Position numbers and translations under genes: made by a program. The notes below the pieces were generated by a model. The model did not search any database. It was given only the letters and a program-made list of their open reading frames with translations, and was not told the DNA's origin. From Polaromonas sp. (GTDB taxonomy: Bacteria; Pseudomonadota; Gammaproteobacteria; Burkholderiales; Burkholderiaceae_C), in the NCBI GenBank assembly GCA_013298945.1, contig JAAFJR010000002.1, positions 434,001 through 498,000 on the forward strand: 64,000 bases of DNA. The letters are read 5' to 3'. This document shows positions 1-9,384 of the stretch, piece by piece (position 1 is the first letter of the stretch; the number at the start of each line of letters is the position of its first letter).

Positions 1-309
1 GCGGATTTCGTCTTTCAGCCATTGCGCGTGCCGGTCGTAGCCAACGTCACCGCGCGGCCTTATCCGGCAGGTGATCCATCCAAGGTGATCCCGGCATTCC
101 TGGTCGCGCAGATCACCCGTCCGGTGCTGTGGAGCGAATCGGTTTCCTGGCTGATCCGGGCGGGGCAGTCGGAATTCGCCGAGATGGGGCCCGGGCGGGT
201 GCTTACCAAGCTGGCGAACGAAGTGGGGCAATCGATGGCGGCCCCCGGCCTGATAGCGGGGAGGCAGGCAACAGAACTGGTCAACGCAGCAAATACTTTG
301 GGGGTGTAA
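1..309 (+). CDS. Trans-acting malonyl-CoA:ACP acyltransferase, C-terminal part
   Basis: The frame is open from the first base of the window and ends at TAA 307-309, so only the last 102 residues are present. The text VPVVANVTARPY followed by QITRPVLW and EMGPGRVLTKL is the typical C-terminal third of FabD-like acyltransferases of trans-AT polyketide synthases. Such enzymes transfer malonyl units from CoA to the carrier proteins of AT-less modules. No PKS module further along has an integrated AT, which fits a trans-acting role for this protein. The start and the catalytic GHSxG region lie outside the window, so it cannot be told whether this is a single AT, a tandem AT-AT or an AT fused to an enoyl reductase. 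The next gene begins directly after its stop, which implies co-transcription. Confidence 0.85.
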   Translation, partial: ADFVFQPLRVPVVANVTARPYPAGDPSKVIPAFLVAQITRPVLWSESVSWLIRAGQSEFAEMGPGRVLTKLANEVGQSMAAPGLIAGRQATELVNAANTLGV

Positions 310-2620
310 TTGGTCACAGAACTGGCGGAACACATCAAGGGCTTTGTTGCGGTACCCGTGATCGAGGTTTGCAGAGCAGCAGGGTTGTTTGGCCGCATGC
401 GGCCGGGCAAGCGGTTTGCCGTCGATGCGCTGGCGGCGCAGCTGCTCCTGAATGCCGACGGCCTGGCGCGCGCCTTGCGCGTGCTCGAGTCGATCGGCTG
501 GGCCGAAGCAATTGATGCGGGCCACTGGCGGCTGACCGCTGCGGCCGGATCGGTCCAGCAAGTGCCGCCCCAGGGGCTTGGGCTGCTGGTGGCGTTCTGG
601 GCCGGCGCCCCGTCCCCCTTGCTCAGCGAGTGCCTGGCGCTGTACCAGCGGCGCTGGGATGTGCGCGATCCGGCCTTTGCCGGGTTGATCGACGGCCTGC
701 TGTTGCTGCCATTGCTGCACGGATTACGGCAGGCTGCGGCAGGCGCGAACCGGGACTGCCTGGTCGATGTGCTGCAGCATTTGCAGCCTGCCACGGCAAG
801 CGAGCTGGAAGCTTTTTTTGTCGGACTGCGGTGGCTGGAGCGGGTCGGTGCCGCTCTAGTGCTCACTCCCGCCGGTGAGCAGGGCTGGCGTGCGGCAGGG
901 GACGCTTCTCTGCTGCTGCACCATGCGCCATTGTTGGCCGGCCTGGAGCGCGTGCTGGCGGTGGACCACGTTGCAGCGCACCCTGCAACGGCGGCCATTG
1001 ACGACCCTCGGATTGACGCCATGTGGCCGGAAATCGAACAGTGCGTGCTGGCGGCGTTCGATCAGCTGCCCGTCTCGGCGCAGCCGAAATACCTGGCCTG
1101 CTGGCATGTCGGAGATCCTCAACGGATCGTGCGGCTGGCCGCCGCCATTCGCAACCGGACCCGGCGCGGCGTCATGCTGGACGAGCATCCGCTGGTGCTG
1201 CTTGCGGTGCAAAGCAACGCCGCGCCGGACACCGACGCCGCTGCAGCAACGGAAGGCATTCAGATCCGGGTCGTGGAGGGCGATTGCCTGAGCCCGGAAG
1301 CGACGCTGCACAGTACAGCCGAGGTCGGCGCAACCGATGGCGGGCTGCATCTGGTGAACCTGCCGGGTCGGCGCATGCTGGCCGACCGTCCGCACATCGA
1401 CCAGGCGCAACTGCTGGCCGGATGGATGGCCGTGGCCTCGCACCATGGCTGCGTGCTGATCGAGGAACATGCGAGCGAACGGCACGCGATCGCGCTGCCG
1501 CACGACGCCGCGACGGCCCAGCTCGACCGCGCCCTGGAAAGCCTGCAGGGGTTCGAGCAGCTGGATCTGCACAGCGCCGACGACTGGCTCATGGCCGCGG
1601 CCGGCTGCGGCCTGTTTCCGATGGCCGGCGCCGGCGTCAGCTGCCCGGGCGGACTGCCCCTGACCCGCTGGAGCATGCATCGCTTCGAGCCGCGCGACTA
1701 CCGGATTCGCCGTGCCCAAGTATCGGACCTGCCGGCGCTGCTGGCGCTGGAGCAGCTGTGCTGGGGCAGCGAGCTGGCCGCCCCCGAGGCGATCTTGTGC
1801 GAGCGGATGCGCCGTCATCCGGACGGCCAGATGGCCCTGGAAATCGACGGGCACCTGGGCGGCGCCATGTATTCGCAGCGGGTTCACAGCCGCGACGACG
1901 TGGTGTCGGCCACCGCGCGCACCGCCATCAAGCGGCACGCGCCCGATGGCCTCATGGTCCAGTTGCTGGCCGTCAACGTGCAGCCGGAACTGCAGAACCG
2001 CAGCCTGGGCGACCAGTTGCTCGAATTCATGCTGCACCGCTGCGCGGTGATGGACGGCGTACGCACCGTGCTGGCCGTCACCCGCTGCAAGGATTATCCG
2101 CAACATCGCGACGTCGACGCGGCCAGTTACCTGCGCCTGCGCAACGAGCGGGGCAGCCTGGTCGATTCGGTGCTGCGCTTCCATGAACTGCACGGCGCCA
2201 GTATCGAGCAATTGGTGCCGCGCTACCGCCCGAAAGACAGCATCAACCTGGGCAATGGCGTACTGGTTGCCTATGACATCCGGCACCGGGCCCGCGACGA
2301 GGTCACCGTTTCCGAGCAGGCGCAGGGCGATGGGCACGACGCCGGGCGCACTGAACCGGCCGCCATCGAGCGCGACGTCGCGCAGCATATCCTGTCGCTG
2401 CTGGCCGAGCCGGACAGCTTTGCCGTGTCCCGGCCTTTGATCGAAATGGGGCTCGATTCGGCGGACCTGCTGCAGCTGACCGAAGCGCTGTCGCACCGCT
2501 ACGGCATCAAGCTGGGCAGCGCTTTCTTCTTCGAGTTCAATACTTGCGCCGACGTTGTGCAGGAACTGGCGGCTCGGCTCGGCCAGCGCGTCGACGACGA
2601 GCGGGCGGCGCCATCGGCTC
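310..2620 (+). other. Loading module: adaptor/pseudo-methyltransferase, GNAT, ACP
   Basis: The first ~465 residues resemble the winged-helix dimerisation part of small-molecule methyltransferases, followed by a Rossmann-like stretch without a recognisable SAM glycine motif. A GNAT domain starts near RDYRIRRAQVSDLPALLALE and contains AVTRCKDYP and FHELHGA, which recall conserved parts of PKS loading GNATs. The carrier protein has MGLDSADLLQL with the phosphopantetheine serine at residue 717. In known systems such as curacin (CurA) and gephyronic acid (GphF) this arrangement makes an acetyl or branched starter by decarboxylation on the GNAT. With the methyltransferase part apparently degenerate, an acetyl starter from malonyl-ACP is the simplest inference. 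Confidence 0.75.
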
Positions 2621-5600
2621 CGCCGGCAACGGACGGCCACGACTCGGTGGCCATTGTCGGCATCGCCTTGCGCCTTCCCGGCGGCGTGCGCGACCTCGAC
2701 GGCCTCTGGTCGCTGCTGATCGAAGGACGCGACGCGATCGGCACGCTGCCGCGCGAGCGCTGGAACTGGCCCGCAGGGATCGACCCGGCCTCGAGCCACC
2801 AGGGCATCGACCGTTGCGGCATCATGCGCGATGTCGGGCATTTCGATGCGGAATTTTTCCGCTTGTCGCCGCGCGAAGCGGAGCTGATGGACCCGCAGCA
2901 ACGCATCCTGCTGGAACTTGCGTGGGAGTGCGTCGAGGATGCCGGCTACCAGGCCAGCGAGCTCGCCGGCGGCGCCACCGGCGTCTATGTCGGCGCCAGC
3001 GGCTCCGACTACCAGTATCTGCTGCAACAACAACCCGAGGTCGCGGCGCAGTATGGCTTGGCCAAGTCGATGGCGATCCTGGCCAACCGCATCTCGTATT
3101 TCTTCGATTTCCAGGGTCCCAGCCTGCAGATCGACACCGCTTGTTCGAGCTCGCTGGTGGCAATCCATCAAGCGGTGCACGCCTTGCGCGACGGCACTTG
3201 CACGCACGCGCTGGTGGCGGGCATCAACCTGATGGCCGACCCGTCGACCACGATTGCCTACTACAAGGCCGGGATGCTGTCGAAAGACGGGCTGTGCCGC
3301 ACCTTCGACGCCGGCGCCGATGGCTACGTCAGGTCGGAGGGGGCGGTTGCGATGCTGCTCAAGCCGCTGGCGCAGGCGCGCCTGGACGGCGACCACGTCT
3401 ACGCGCTGATCCGCGGCGGCGCGGTGAACCACGGCGGACGCGCCGGCGGCCTGACCGTGCCGCACCCGATCCGCCAGGCCGAACTGCTGGTCGAGGCCTA
3501 CGCAGATGCCGCCGTTGAGCCGCAGCGGCTGAACTATATTGAAGCCCACGGGACCGGCACCCCGCTGGGCGACCCGGTGGAAGTGCAGGGCATCAAGGAA
3601 GCGCTGCGGCGCATGGGGGGAGCGCATAGCGCCCCCCAAGTCTGCGCCGTGGGATCGATCAAGACCAATCTGGGCCATCTGGAAGCGGCCGCCGGCATGG
3701 CCGGCATGCTGAAGGTCGTGCTCGGCATGCGGCACCGGATATTGCCGGCGAATGCCCATTTCCAGAGCCTCAATCCGAAGATCGATCTTGGCGACAGCGC
3801 GCTATTCGTGCTGGACCATGCGCGGGCCTGGCACAGCCACGATGGCGACGGCCCCCTGCTGGCCGGCGTCAGTAGTTTCGGCTCCGGCGGCACCAATGCC
3901 CATATCGTGCTCGAGGAAGCGCCGCCGTCCGCGCGCGGGCCGGCCGGACGGACGGACATGCTGCTACCTCTGTCGGCGGCAACGCGCGACCAGGTTCGCC
4001 AGTACGCTGCCAGCATGGCTGCCTTCATCCGCGCAAGCAGCCCGGACCTCGCGCCACTGTGCCACACGATGCAGGTGGGCCGCACGCCGATGCGTTCGCG
4101 CGTCGTGTTCCTGGCCCCGCAGCCGGACACATTGCTGCGCCAGCTCGACGCCTATGCGGCTGGCCAAACATCGATCGAAGGCGTGATAGAAACGCCCGAC
4201 ATGCTGGCCTCGGGTTCGCTGATCCACGTGGGCTTGAGCGAAAGCGCCAGCGCCAAGGAACTGAGCCGGGCCTGCCTGGCATGGGTGCAGGGCGCGGACG
4301 TGGATTGGCAGGCGCTGCATGGCGACGCGGCGCCTGCACGCATCAGCCTCCCAACCTATCCATTCGCCCGTGAACACCACTGGTTGCAACCGACGACGGC
4401 GGCCGTGGTGCCGGCGGCCCTACATCCGCTGGTGCACCGCAATATCTCCACTCTGGCCGGGCTGCGCTACAGCACGCACCTCGATGGGCATGACTTTGTG
4501 CTGCGCGATCACGTGGTGTTTGGACGCAAGGTGTTGCCCGGCGCGGCGCACCTGGAGCTTGCGCGAGCGGCTGTGGCGCTGGCGCAAGATGGCGCCGTCG
4601 AGGCCATGCAGGTGGTGCTGCACGACGTGGTGTTCCTGCGCCCGGCCGCCGCAAGCGAGGCTGGCCTGGATCTGCACATCGCCTTGCGCCCTGGTGCGAA
4701 CGGGGAAGCGGACTATGAAATTTCCGGTGCAAGCGGCGATGACGCGCCTGTGGTGTATTCGCGCGGCCGCGCACGGATCCTGACGCCCCCGCCCGCAGAA
4801 TTGCTGGACCTAGCGGCGCTGGAGGCGCACTGCGACTGGAGCTGGGAAGTGTCCGAACGTTATGCCGCGTTCGAACGCTCGGGGCTCAGTTACGGCCCGG
4901 GTTTCCGCGCCCTGGCGGCCTTGCGCACCGGGCGCGACGCCCATGGCGAACTGGCCTTGGCCCGGCTGGCGCTGCCGGCCGCGCTGCCCGCGCAGCCATC
5001 TTACCTGCTGCACCCGAGCCTGGTCGATGCGGCAATCCAGGCCGGCCTGGCGGCCATGCTTGGCCAGAGCCGGCCGGGAACGCTGCTGCCGTTCGCGCTG
5101 GAACAGCTGGAAATATGGGCGGCCCTGCCTGCGCAGGGCGCGGTGGTGGTGCGGCGCAGTGCGGGCCAGGAGGGCCCGGTGTTCAAACTGGACTTGACGC
5201 TGACCGATCAGGCTGGTCGTGTTTGCGCCCGGCTGACAGGGCTCAGCTGCCGCGAACTGCAGGGTGAGGTCGCAACCCCGCCACAGCCAGTCATGCCCGC
5301 GCTGCGCTGCTTGCTGGCGGCGCCGCGCTGGATGAGTAGCGCGGCGCTGGCCGACGGCGCCGCGCATGAGGGCCATGTTGTCATCCTGTGCGAAGTCGAC
5401 GAAGCCGAGGCGCGCGCGCAGGCCGGTGCCCGCTGGGCCGGCGCGACCGTCAAGCGTCTGCAGGCAAATCCGGCGGAGGCGCTGGCGGAACGGTATGAGT
5501 CTTATGCCGAGCAACTTTTGCAACTGACGCAGGAGGTCGTGCGCGGCCAGGGTGCGGTGCTGCTGCAACTGGTGGTCGAACAGCATGGCGACGGCGAAGT

Positions 5601-8600
5601 GCTGCGCGGCCTGGGCGCATTGCTGAAAAGCGCTGCCCACGAGAACCCGCGGCTGCGGGTGCAGCTATTGGCCCCGAGCAGCGGCGGCCTGCAGTCGCTG
5701 GTGCAGGGCTTCGCTCCGGAACACATCCGGGACCAGACCGTTACCGAGCAAGACCGCCGTTTGGGGCCGCTCCTGGCGCGCGACGGCGGCGTCTACCTGA
5801 TCACCGGCGGCCTGGGCGGGGTAGGCATGCTGTTGGCGCAGGCAATGGCCGTCCAGGCCAAAGTGCTGACGCTGGTGCTGATCGGCCGGCGCGCCGTCAC
5901 TGCCGACGATGCGCGCTTGCAGAGCTTGCGCATCTTGGGCGCGAGGGTCGACTACCTTGCCATCGACGTCAGCGACGGGGCCGCCGTACAAGAACTGATG
6001 CAGCACGTCGCTGCCCACCACGGCGTGCTGACAGGGGTGGTGCATAACGCCGGCGTGCTGCGCGACGGCTTCCTGCTGCACAAGAGCGTGGAGCAACTGC
6101 GGCAGGTGCTCGCGCCCAAGGTGCGGGCGCTGCAACTGCTAGATGACGCGACCCGTGCGCAGCCGCTGGATTATTTCATCGCGTTTTCGTCAGTGGCCGG
6201 CGTGTTCGGCAACGTCGGGCAAGCCGACTATGCCGCGGCCAATGCCTTTATGGACGGCTACATGCTTCAACGCGCGGCGCGCGTCAGGCAAGGCGTGGCG
6301 ACCGGCCGCACGCTGTCTGTGAATTGGCCCCTGTGGGCGGACGGCGGCATGCAAATCGACGCGGCGACCTTGCAGCGCATGCAGCGCAGCACCGGTATGG
6401 CGCCGCTGCCTGCGGCAGCCGCATTGCAGGCTTTGCGCGCGCTGCTGTCCAGCGACGACGCGCAGTATGTGGTGCTGTATGGCGAACCGGTGCAGCTGGC
6501 GGGAAGCCTGCTGCGCACGCCGGGCGCTGGCTCGCTCACGTCGCAGCAAGCCGTGCCGGCCATGGCCCCGGCCCCGGTCAATGCAGCGCTGGCCGACGGC
6601 TTGCGCGACAAGGCCCGCCGCTGGGTCAGTGAAGTGCTGGCGCGGCGCCTGAAGCTGCCGCTGGCGCGGATCGACGCCAGCGCCCCGGTCGAACGCTACG
6701 GCATCGACTCGATCATGATGACGGAGTTGGTCGACCAGTTCGAGCACAGCTTGGGCGCCTTGCCTAAAACCTTGTTTTTCGAGCATTCGACGGTCGACGC
6801 GCTGGTCGACTATTTTGCTGGTAATCACTTCGAACGGCTGACCGGCTTGCTGGGCGTCGAAGCCGCTCCCTTGGCGTCGGCCATCCCTTCGGGCCTGGCC
6901 ATGGCGCCGCTTGCAGCAGCTGCCGGCGCACGGCAAGCGCATAGCGTGCAACAGTCGTCCGACATCGCCATCATCGGCATCAGCGGGCGCTACCCACAGG
7001 CAGCCGACCTAGAGCAATTTTGGGCCAATCTGCTGGCAGGGCGCGATTGCATCACCGAAGTGCCACCCGAGCGCTGGGACAGTCGCGACTATTTCGATCC
7101 CCGCAAAGGCGTGCCGGGCAAGAGCTATTGCAAGTGGGGCGGTTTCATCGACGCGGTCGAGCGCTTCGACGCCGCGCTGTTCAATCTGGCGCCGCGCGAT
7201 GCCGCCGCGCTCGATCCGCAGTGCCGGATTTTCCTGGAACTCACCTGGGAACTGCTGGAGAACGGCGGCTATACGCACGATGCCCTGCGCACCCGCCATC
7301 CGGGCCGCGTCGGCCTGTACGTCGGCTCGATGTACCAGCAGTACCGCTCGTCGTATCCGGAAACGTCGTTCAATCCGGCGATGCAGATCACGTCGTTTAG
7401 CGCGATCGCCAACCGGGTGTCTTCCTACTTCGGCTTCGAGGGGCCGAGCGTGGCGCTCGACACCATGTGCTCGTCGTCGGCGATGGCAATTCATATGGCA
7501 TGCCAGGCGCTGGCCAGCGGCGAGTGCGCGGTGGCGGTCGCCGGCGGCGTCAATCTGTCGATCCATCCCTACAAGTACGTTGGCCTGAGCCAGTGGCAAC
7601 TGTTGGGCAGTCACGCGGCTTCGCGCAGTTTCAGCGACGGCGACGGCTACCTGCCGGCAGAAGGCGCCGGGGCCGTGCTGCTCAAGCCGCTGGCCGACGC
7701 GCAGCGCGACGGCGACACCATTCTGGCCGTGATCAAGGGCACAGCCACCCGCCACAGCGGGCACAGCAGCAGCTACATGCAACCCAATTTGCAGACCCAG
7801 GCCGGGGTGATGGCGGCCGCTCTGGCGCAAGCCAGCCTTGGCGCCGGCGACATCGGATACGTCGAAGCGGCTGCCAATGGCGGAGCGATCGGCGACGCCA
7901 TCGAGGTGCTGGCTCTGAAAAAGGTGTTTGCCCAGCGGACGCAGCGCTTGCCGCTCGGGTCCGTCAAGTCGGGCATCGGCCACTGCGAGGCCGCTTCCGG
8001 CATTTCCCAGCTCACCAAGCTGGTGTTCCAGCTGCGGCATCGCAAACTGGTGCCGACCATCGTGCCGGGCAGGCCCAATCCGAACATCGACTTGGAAAAC
8101 AGTCCGTTCCACCTGCAGACCGAACTGGCGGACTGGGAGCTGCCGGCCACCGGCCCAGGCGCGCCGCCGGCGCGCCGGGCGCTGGTCAACTCCTTCGGCG
8201 CAGGCGGAACCTGCGTCAGCATGGTGGTTGAGGAATACGTTGCGGCGAGCGCCGTGGCAGCGGACGGGCCGCAGGTTGTGGTTTTGTCGGCCCTGGCCCG
8301 TCAACCCTTGCTGGCCCATGCGCAGCGTCTACTGCAACACGTCGAAGAGCATCCGGAACTGGCGCTGGCCGACATCGCCTGCACCTTGCAGACGGCGCGC
8401 CAGCCGATGCGGATGCGTCTGGCGTGGGTGGCCTCCGATCGCGACGGGTTGCTGGCCGGATTGCGCGCGTTCGTCGCCGATGGCGGCCAACTGGGCGCGT
8501 CGATGTTGCATTACGCCGACGTTGATCAGGTGCCCGAGGCGTTTGGACGCCTGCTGGGCGGCGGCGTGGCCGAGGCGGTGGTGGACCAACTGCTCGCGAG

Positions 8601-9384
8601 GCGCGACCTCGACGCCCTAGCGCTGTATTGGACGCAGGGCGGCACAATACCGTGGGAGCGGCTCAGTGCAGGCCTTGGAGCGCACCCGATTGCGCTGCCG
8701 ACGTATCCGTTTGAGCGCCAGCGCCACTGGGTGCCGCTGCTGTTGGAAGGGCAAAGCGCCTCGCAGGCGCCGGCAGCCCTGGCGTTGCCGTACGCGGCCG
8801 ACACCGCGCAAGCCGTGCTGGCCGCTCTGGGCGACGTGCTGGGCCTGGCGCCCGATGGGATCTCGTCTTCCCACACCCTGCGCCAGCTGGGTTTCAATTC
8901 GATCCATGCGCTAACGCTGAAACACACGCTCGAAAGAAGCTTCGGGCGCGACATTCCGGTCGCTGCGCTGGCCGATCCGCGCCAGAGCGCCGGCCAGTTG
9001 GCCACTGCCGTCGAGGCGCTGGTGGGGCCGCTGACGGCTCTGCCGCAGGCCGGGACCGACCCGGCAGCGGCCGCCACGCGGCAAATGACGTCGCGGCCCG
9101 AGCAGCGCTACCAGCCGTTCCCGCTCACCGACGTCCAGGAAGCCTTCTACGTCGGCCGTGCGCTGGGCGCGCCGGGCGAGGGCGCCACCATCTACTTCGA
9201 GCTGGAGCTTGGCGGCGGCGCGGATCATGCCGCCTTGTCGAACAGTTGGGATCGCCTGGTCGCGCGCCATGACATGCTGCGCGCGGTGATCGATTCGGAT
9301 GGCTCGCAGCGGATTCTGGAGCAGGTCCCAGGCTATCGCGTCCGGGTCGCCGATTTGCGCCGCATGGATCAGCGCCGGCGTTAG
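310..9384 (+). CDS. Hybrid trans-AT PKS/NRPS megasynthase, first subunit (GNAT loading to interrupted Cy)
   Basis: This 3,024-residue protein opens the assembly line. The chosen start is TTG 310, directly after the stop of the acyltransferase gene, with a G-rich ribosome-binding stretch (GGGGGTG, 299-305) in front. Domains in order are: adaptor with methyltransferase-like fold (about 1-465), GNAT (463-660), ACP (683-760), KS1 (777-1205), DH (1371-1654), KR (1826-2058), ACP (2097-2177), KS2 (2216-2646), ACP (2831-2905) and the first ~95 residues of a heterocyclisation domain starting at PFPLTDVQEAFYVGR. There is no AT in any module. The frame ends at an amber codon (9382-9384) inside that Cy domain, and the same frame stays open beyond it to 11754 and completes the domain. 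The gene may therefore be a nonsense-mutated form of one 3,814-codon gene, a natural split, or a sequencing error. Confidence 0.9.
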   Translation: MVTELAEHIKGFVAVPVIEVCRAAGLFGRMRPGKRFAVDALAAQLLLNADGLARALRVLESIGWAEAIDAGHWRLTAAAGSVQQVPPQGLGLLVAFWAGAPSPLLSECLALYQRRWDVRDPAFAGLIDGLLLLPLLHGLRQAAAGANRDCLVDVLQHLQPATASELEAFFVGLRWLERVGAALVLTPAGEQGWRAAGDASLLLHHAPLLAGLERVLAVDHVAAHPATAAIDDPRIDAMWPEIEQCVLAAFDQLPVSAQPKYLACWHVGDPQRIVRLAAAIRNRTRRGVMLDEHPLVLLAVQSNAAPDTDAAAATEGIQIRVVEGDCLSPEATLHSTAEVGATDGGLHLVNLPGRRMLADRPHIDQAQLLAGWMAVASHHGCVLIEEHASERHAIALPHDAATAQLDRALESLQGFEQLDLHSADDWLMAAAGCGLFPMAGAGVSCPGGLPLTRWSMHRFEPRDYRIRRAQVSDLPALLALEQLCWGSELAAPEAILCERMRRHPDGQMALEIDGHLGGAMYSQRVHSRDDVVSATARTAIKRHAPDGLMVQLLAVNVQPELQNRSLGDQLLEFMLHRCAVMDGVRTVLAVTRCKDYPQHRDVDAASYLRLRNERGSLVDSVLRFHELHGASIEQLVPRYRPKDSINLGNGVLVAYDIRHRARDEVTVSEQAQGDGHDAGRTEPAAIERDVAQHILSLLAEPDSFAVSRPLIEMGLDSADLLQLTEALSHRYGIKLGSAFFFEFNTCADVVQELAARLGQRVDDERAAPSAPPATDGHDSVAIVGIALRLPGGVRDLDGLWSLLIEGRDAIGTLPRERWNWPAGIDPASSHQGIDRCGIMRDVGHFDAEFFRLSPREAELMDPQQRILLELAWECVEDAGYQASELAGGATGVYVGASGSDYQYLLQQQPEVAAQYGLAKSMAILANRISYFFDFQGPSLQIDTACSSSLVAIHQAVHALRDGTCTHALVAGINLMADPSTTIAYYKAGMLSKDGLCRTFDAGADGYVRSEGAVAMLLKPLAQARLDGDHVYALIRGGAVNHGGRAGGLTVPHPIRQAELLVEAYADAAVEPQRLNYIEAHGTGTPLGDPVEVQGIKEALRRMGGAHSAPQVCAVGSIKTNLGHLEAAAGMAGMLKVVLGMRHRILPANAHFQSLNPKIDLGDSALFVLDHARAWHSHDGDGPLLAGVSSFGSGGTNAHIVLEEAPPSARGPAGRTDMLLPLSAATRDQVRQYAASMAAFIRASSPDLAPLCHTMQVGRTPMRSRVVFLAPQPDTLLRQLDAYAAGQTSIEGVIETPDMLASGSLIHVGLSESASAKELSRACLAWVQGADVDWQALHGDAAPARISLPTYPFAREHHWLQPTTAAVVPAALHPLVHRNISTLAGLRYSTHLDGHDFVLRDHVVFGRKVLPGAAHLELARAAVALAQDGAVEAMQVVLHDVVFLRPAAASEAGLDLHIALRPGANGEADYEISGASGDDAPVVYSRGRARILTPPPAELLDLAALEAHCDWSWEVSERYAAFERSGLSYGPGFRALAALRTGRDAHGELALARLALPAALPAQPSYLLHPSLVDAAIQAGLAAMLGQSRPGTLLPFALEQLEIWAALPAQGAVVVRRSAGQEGPVFKLDLTLTDQAGRVCARLTGLSCRELQGEVATPPQPVMPALRCLLAAPRWMSSAALADGAAHEGHVVILCEVDEAEARAQAGARWAGATVKRLQANPAEALAERYESYAEQLLQLTQEVVRGQGAVLLQLVVEQHGDGEVLRGLGALLKSAAHENPRLRVQLLAPSSGGLQSLVQGFAPEHIRDQTVTEQDRRLGPLLARDGGVYLITGGLGGVGMLLAQAMAVQAKVLTLVLIGRRAVTADDARLQSLRILGARVDYLAIDVSDGAAVQELMQHVAAHHGVLTGVVHNAGVLRDGFLLHKSVEQLRQVLAPKVRALQLLDDATRAQPLDYFIAFSSVAGVFGNVGQADYAAANAFMDGYMLQRAARVRQGVATGRTLSVNWPLWADGGMQIDAATLQRMQRSTGMAPLPAAAALQALRALLSSDDAQYVVLYGEPVQLAGSLLRTPGAGSLTSQQAVPAMAPAPVNAALADGLRDKARRWVSEVLARRLKLPLARIDASAPVERYGIDSIMMTELVDQFEHSLGALPKTLFFEHSTVDALVDYFAGNHFERLTGLLGVEAAPLASAIPSGLAMAPLAAAAGARQAHSVQQSSDIAIIGISGRYPQAADLEQFWANLLAGRDCITEVPPERWDSRDYFDPRKGVPGKSYCKWGGFIDAVERFDAALFNLAPRDAAALDPQCRIFLELTWELLENGGYTHDALRTRHPGRVGLYVGSMYQQYRSSYPETSFNPAMQITSFSAIANRVSSYFGFEGPSVALDTMCSSSAMAIHMACQALASGECAVAVAGGVNLSIHPYKYVGLSQWQLLGSHAASRSFSDGDGYLPAEGAGAVLLKPLADAQRDGDTILAVIKGTATRHSGHSSSYMQPNLQTQAGVMAAALAQASLGAGDIGYVEAAANGGAIGDAIEVLALKKVFAQRTQRLPLGSVKSGIGHCEAASGISQLTKLVFQLRHRKLVPTIVPGRPNPNIDLENSPFHLQTELADWELPATGPGAPPARRALVNSFGAGGTCVSMVVEEYVAASAVAADGPQVVVLSALARQPLLAHAQRLLQHVEEHPELALADIACTLQTARQPMRMRLAWVASDRDGLLAGLRAFVADGGQLGASMLHYADVDQVPEAFGRLLGGGVAEAVVDQLLARRDLDALALYWTQGGTIPWERLSAGLGAHPIALPTYPFERQRHWVPLLLEGQSASQAPAALALPYAADTAQAVLAALGDVLGLAPDGISSSHTLRQLGFNSIHALTLKHTLERSFGRDIPVAALADPRQSAGQLATAVEALVGPLTALPQAGTDPAAAATRQMTSRPEQRYQPFPLTDVQEAFYVGRALGAPGEGATIYFELELGGGADHAALSNSWDRLVARHDMLRAVIDSDGSQRILEQVPGYRVRVADLRRMDQRRR
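2640..6840 (+). other. PKS module 1: KS-DH-KR-ACP
   Basis: KS1 is complete: Cys945 in DTACSSS, HGTGTPLGDP, and KTNLGHLEAAAG. The DH carries HVVFGRKVLP (HxxxGxxxxP) and SLVDAAIQ (DxxxQ). The KR has GGLGGVG for NADPH binding, FSSVAG, and the Tyr-Asn pair in DYAAANAF. An LRD in place of LDD suggests a B-type ketoreductase. The ACP has YGIDSIMM. The module should extend the acetyl starter by one malonyl unit and reduce and dehydrate it to a but-2-enoyl thioester. Confidence 0.85.
6955..9020 (+). other. PKS module 2: non-elongating KS0-ACP
   Basis: KS2 keeps the active-site cysteine (Cys2387 in DTMCSSSA) and the second histidine (KSGIGHCEAASG). The HGTGT motif, however, is replaced by EAAANGGAIGDA, so the histidine needed for decarboxylation of malonyl-ACP is missing. 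This is the usual signature of a KS0 that accepts and passes on the chain without extending it. The module carries only an ACP (LGFNSIHAL), and it sits where the chain is handed to the NRPS heterocyclisation domains. Confidence 0.85.

Noticed and set aside
856-3759. Long minus-strand open frame of 967 codons, and similar ones at 18387-21692 and 31716-33902
   Set aside because: They lie fully opposite well-supported PKS domains. In GC-rich coding DNA the antisense frame is often open. Their text is low in complexity and matches no family.
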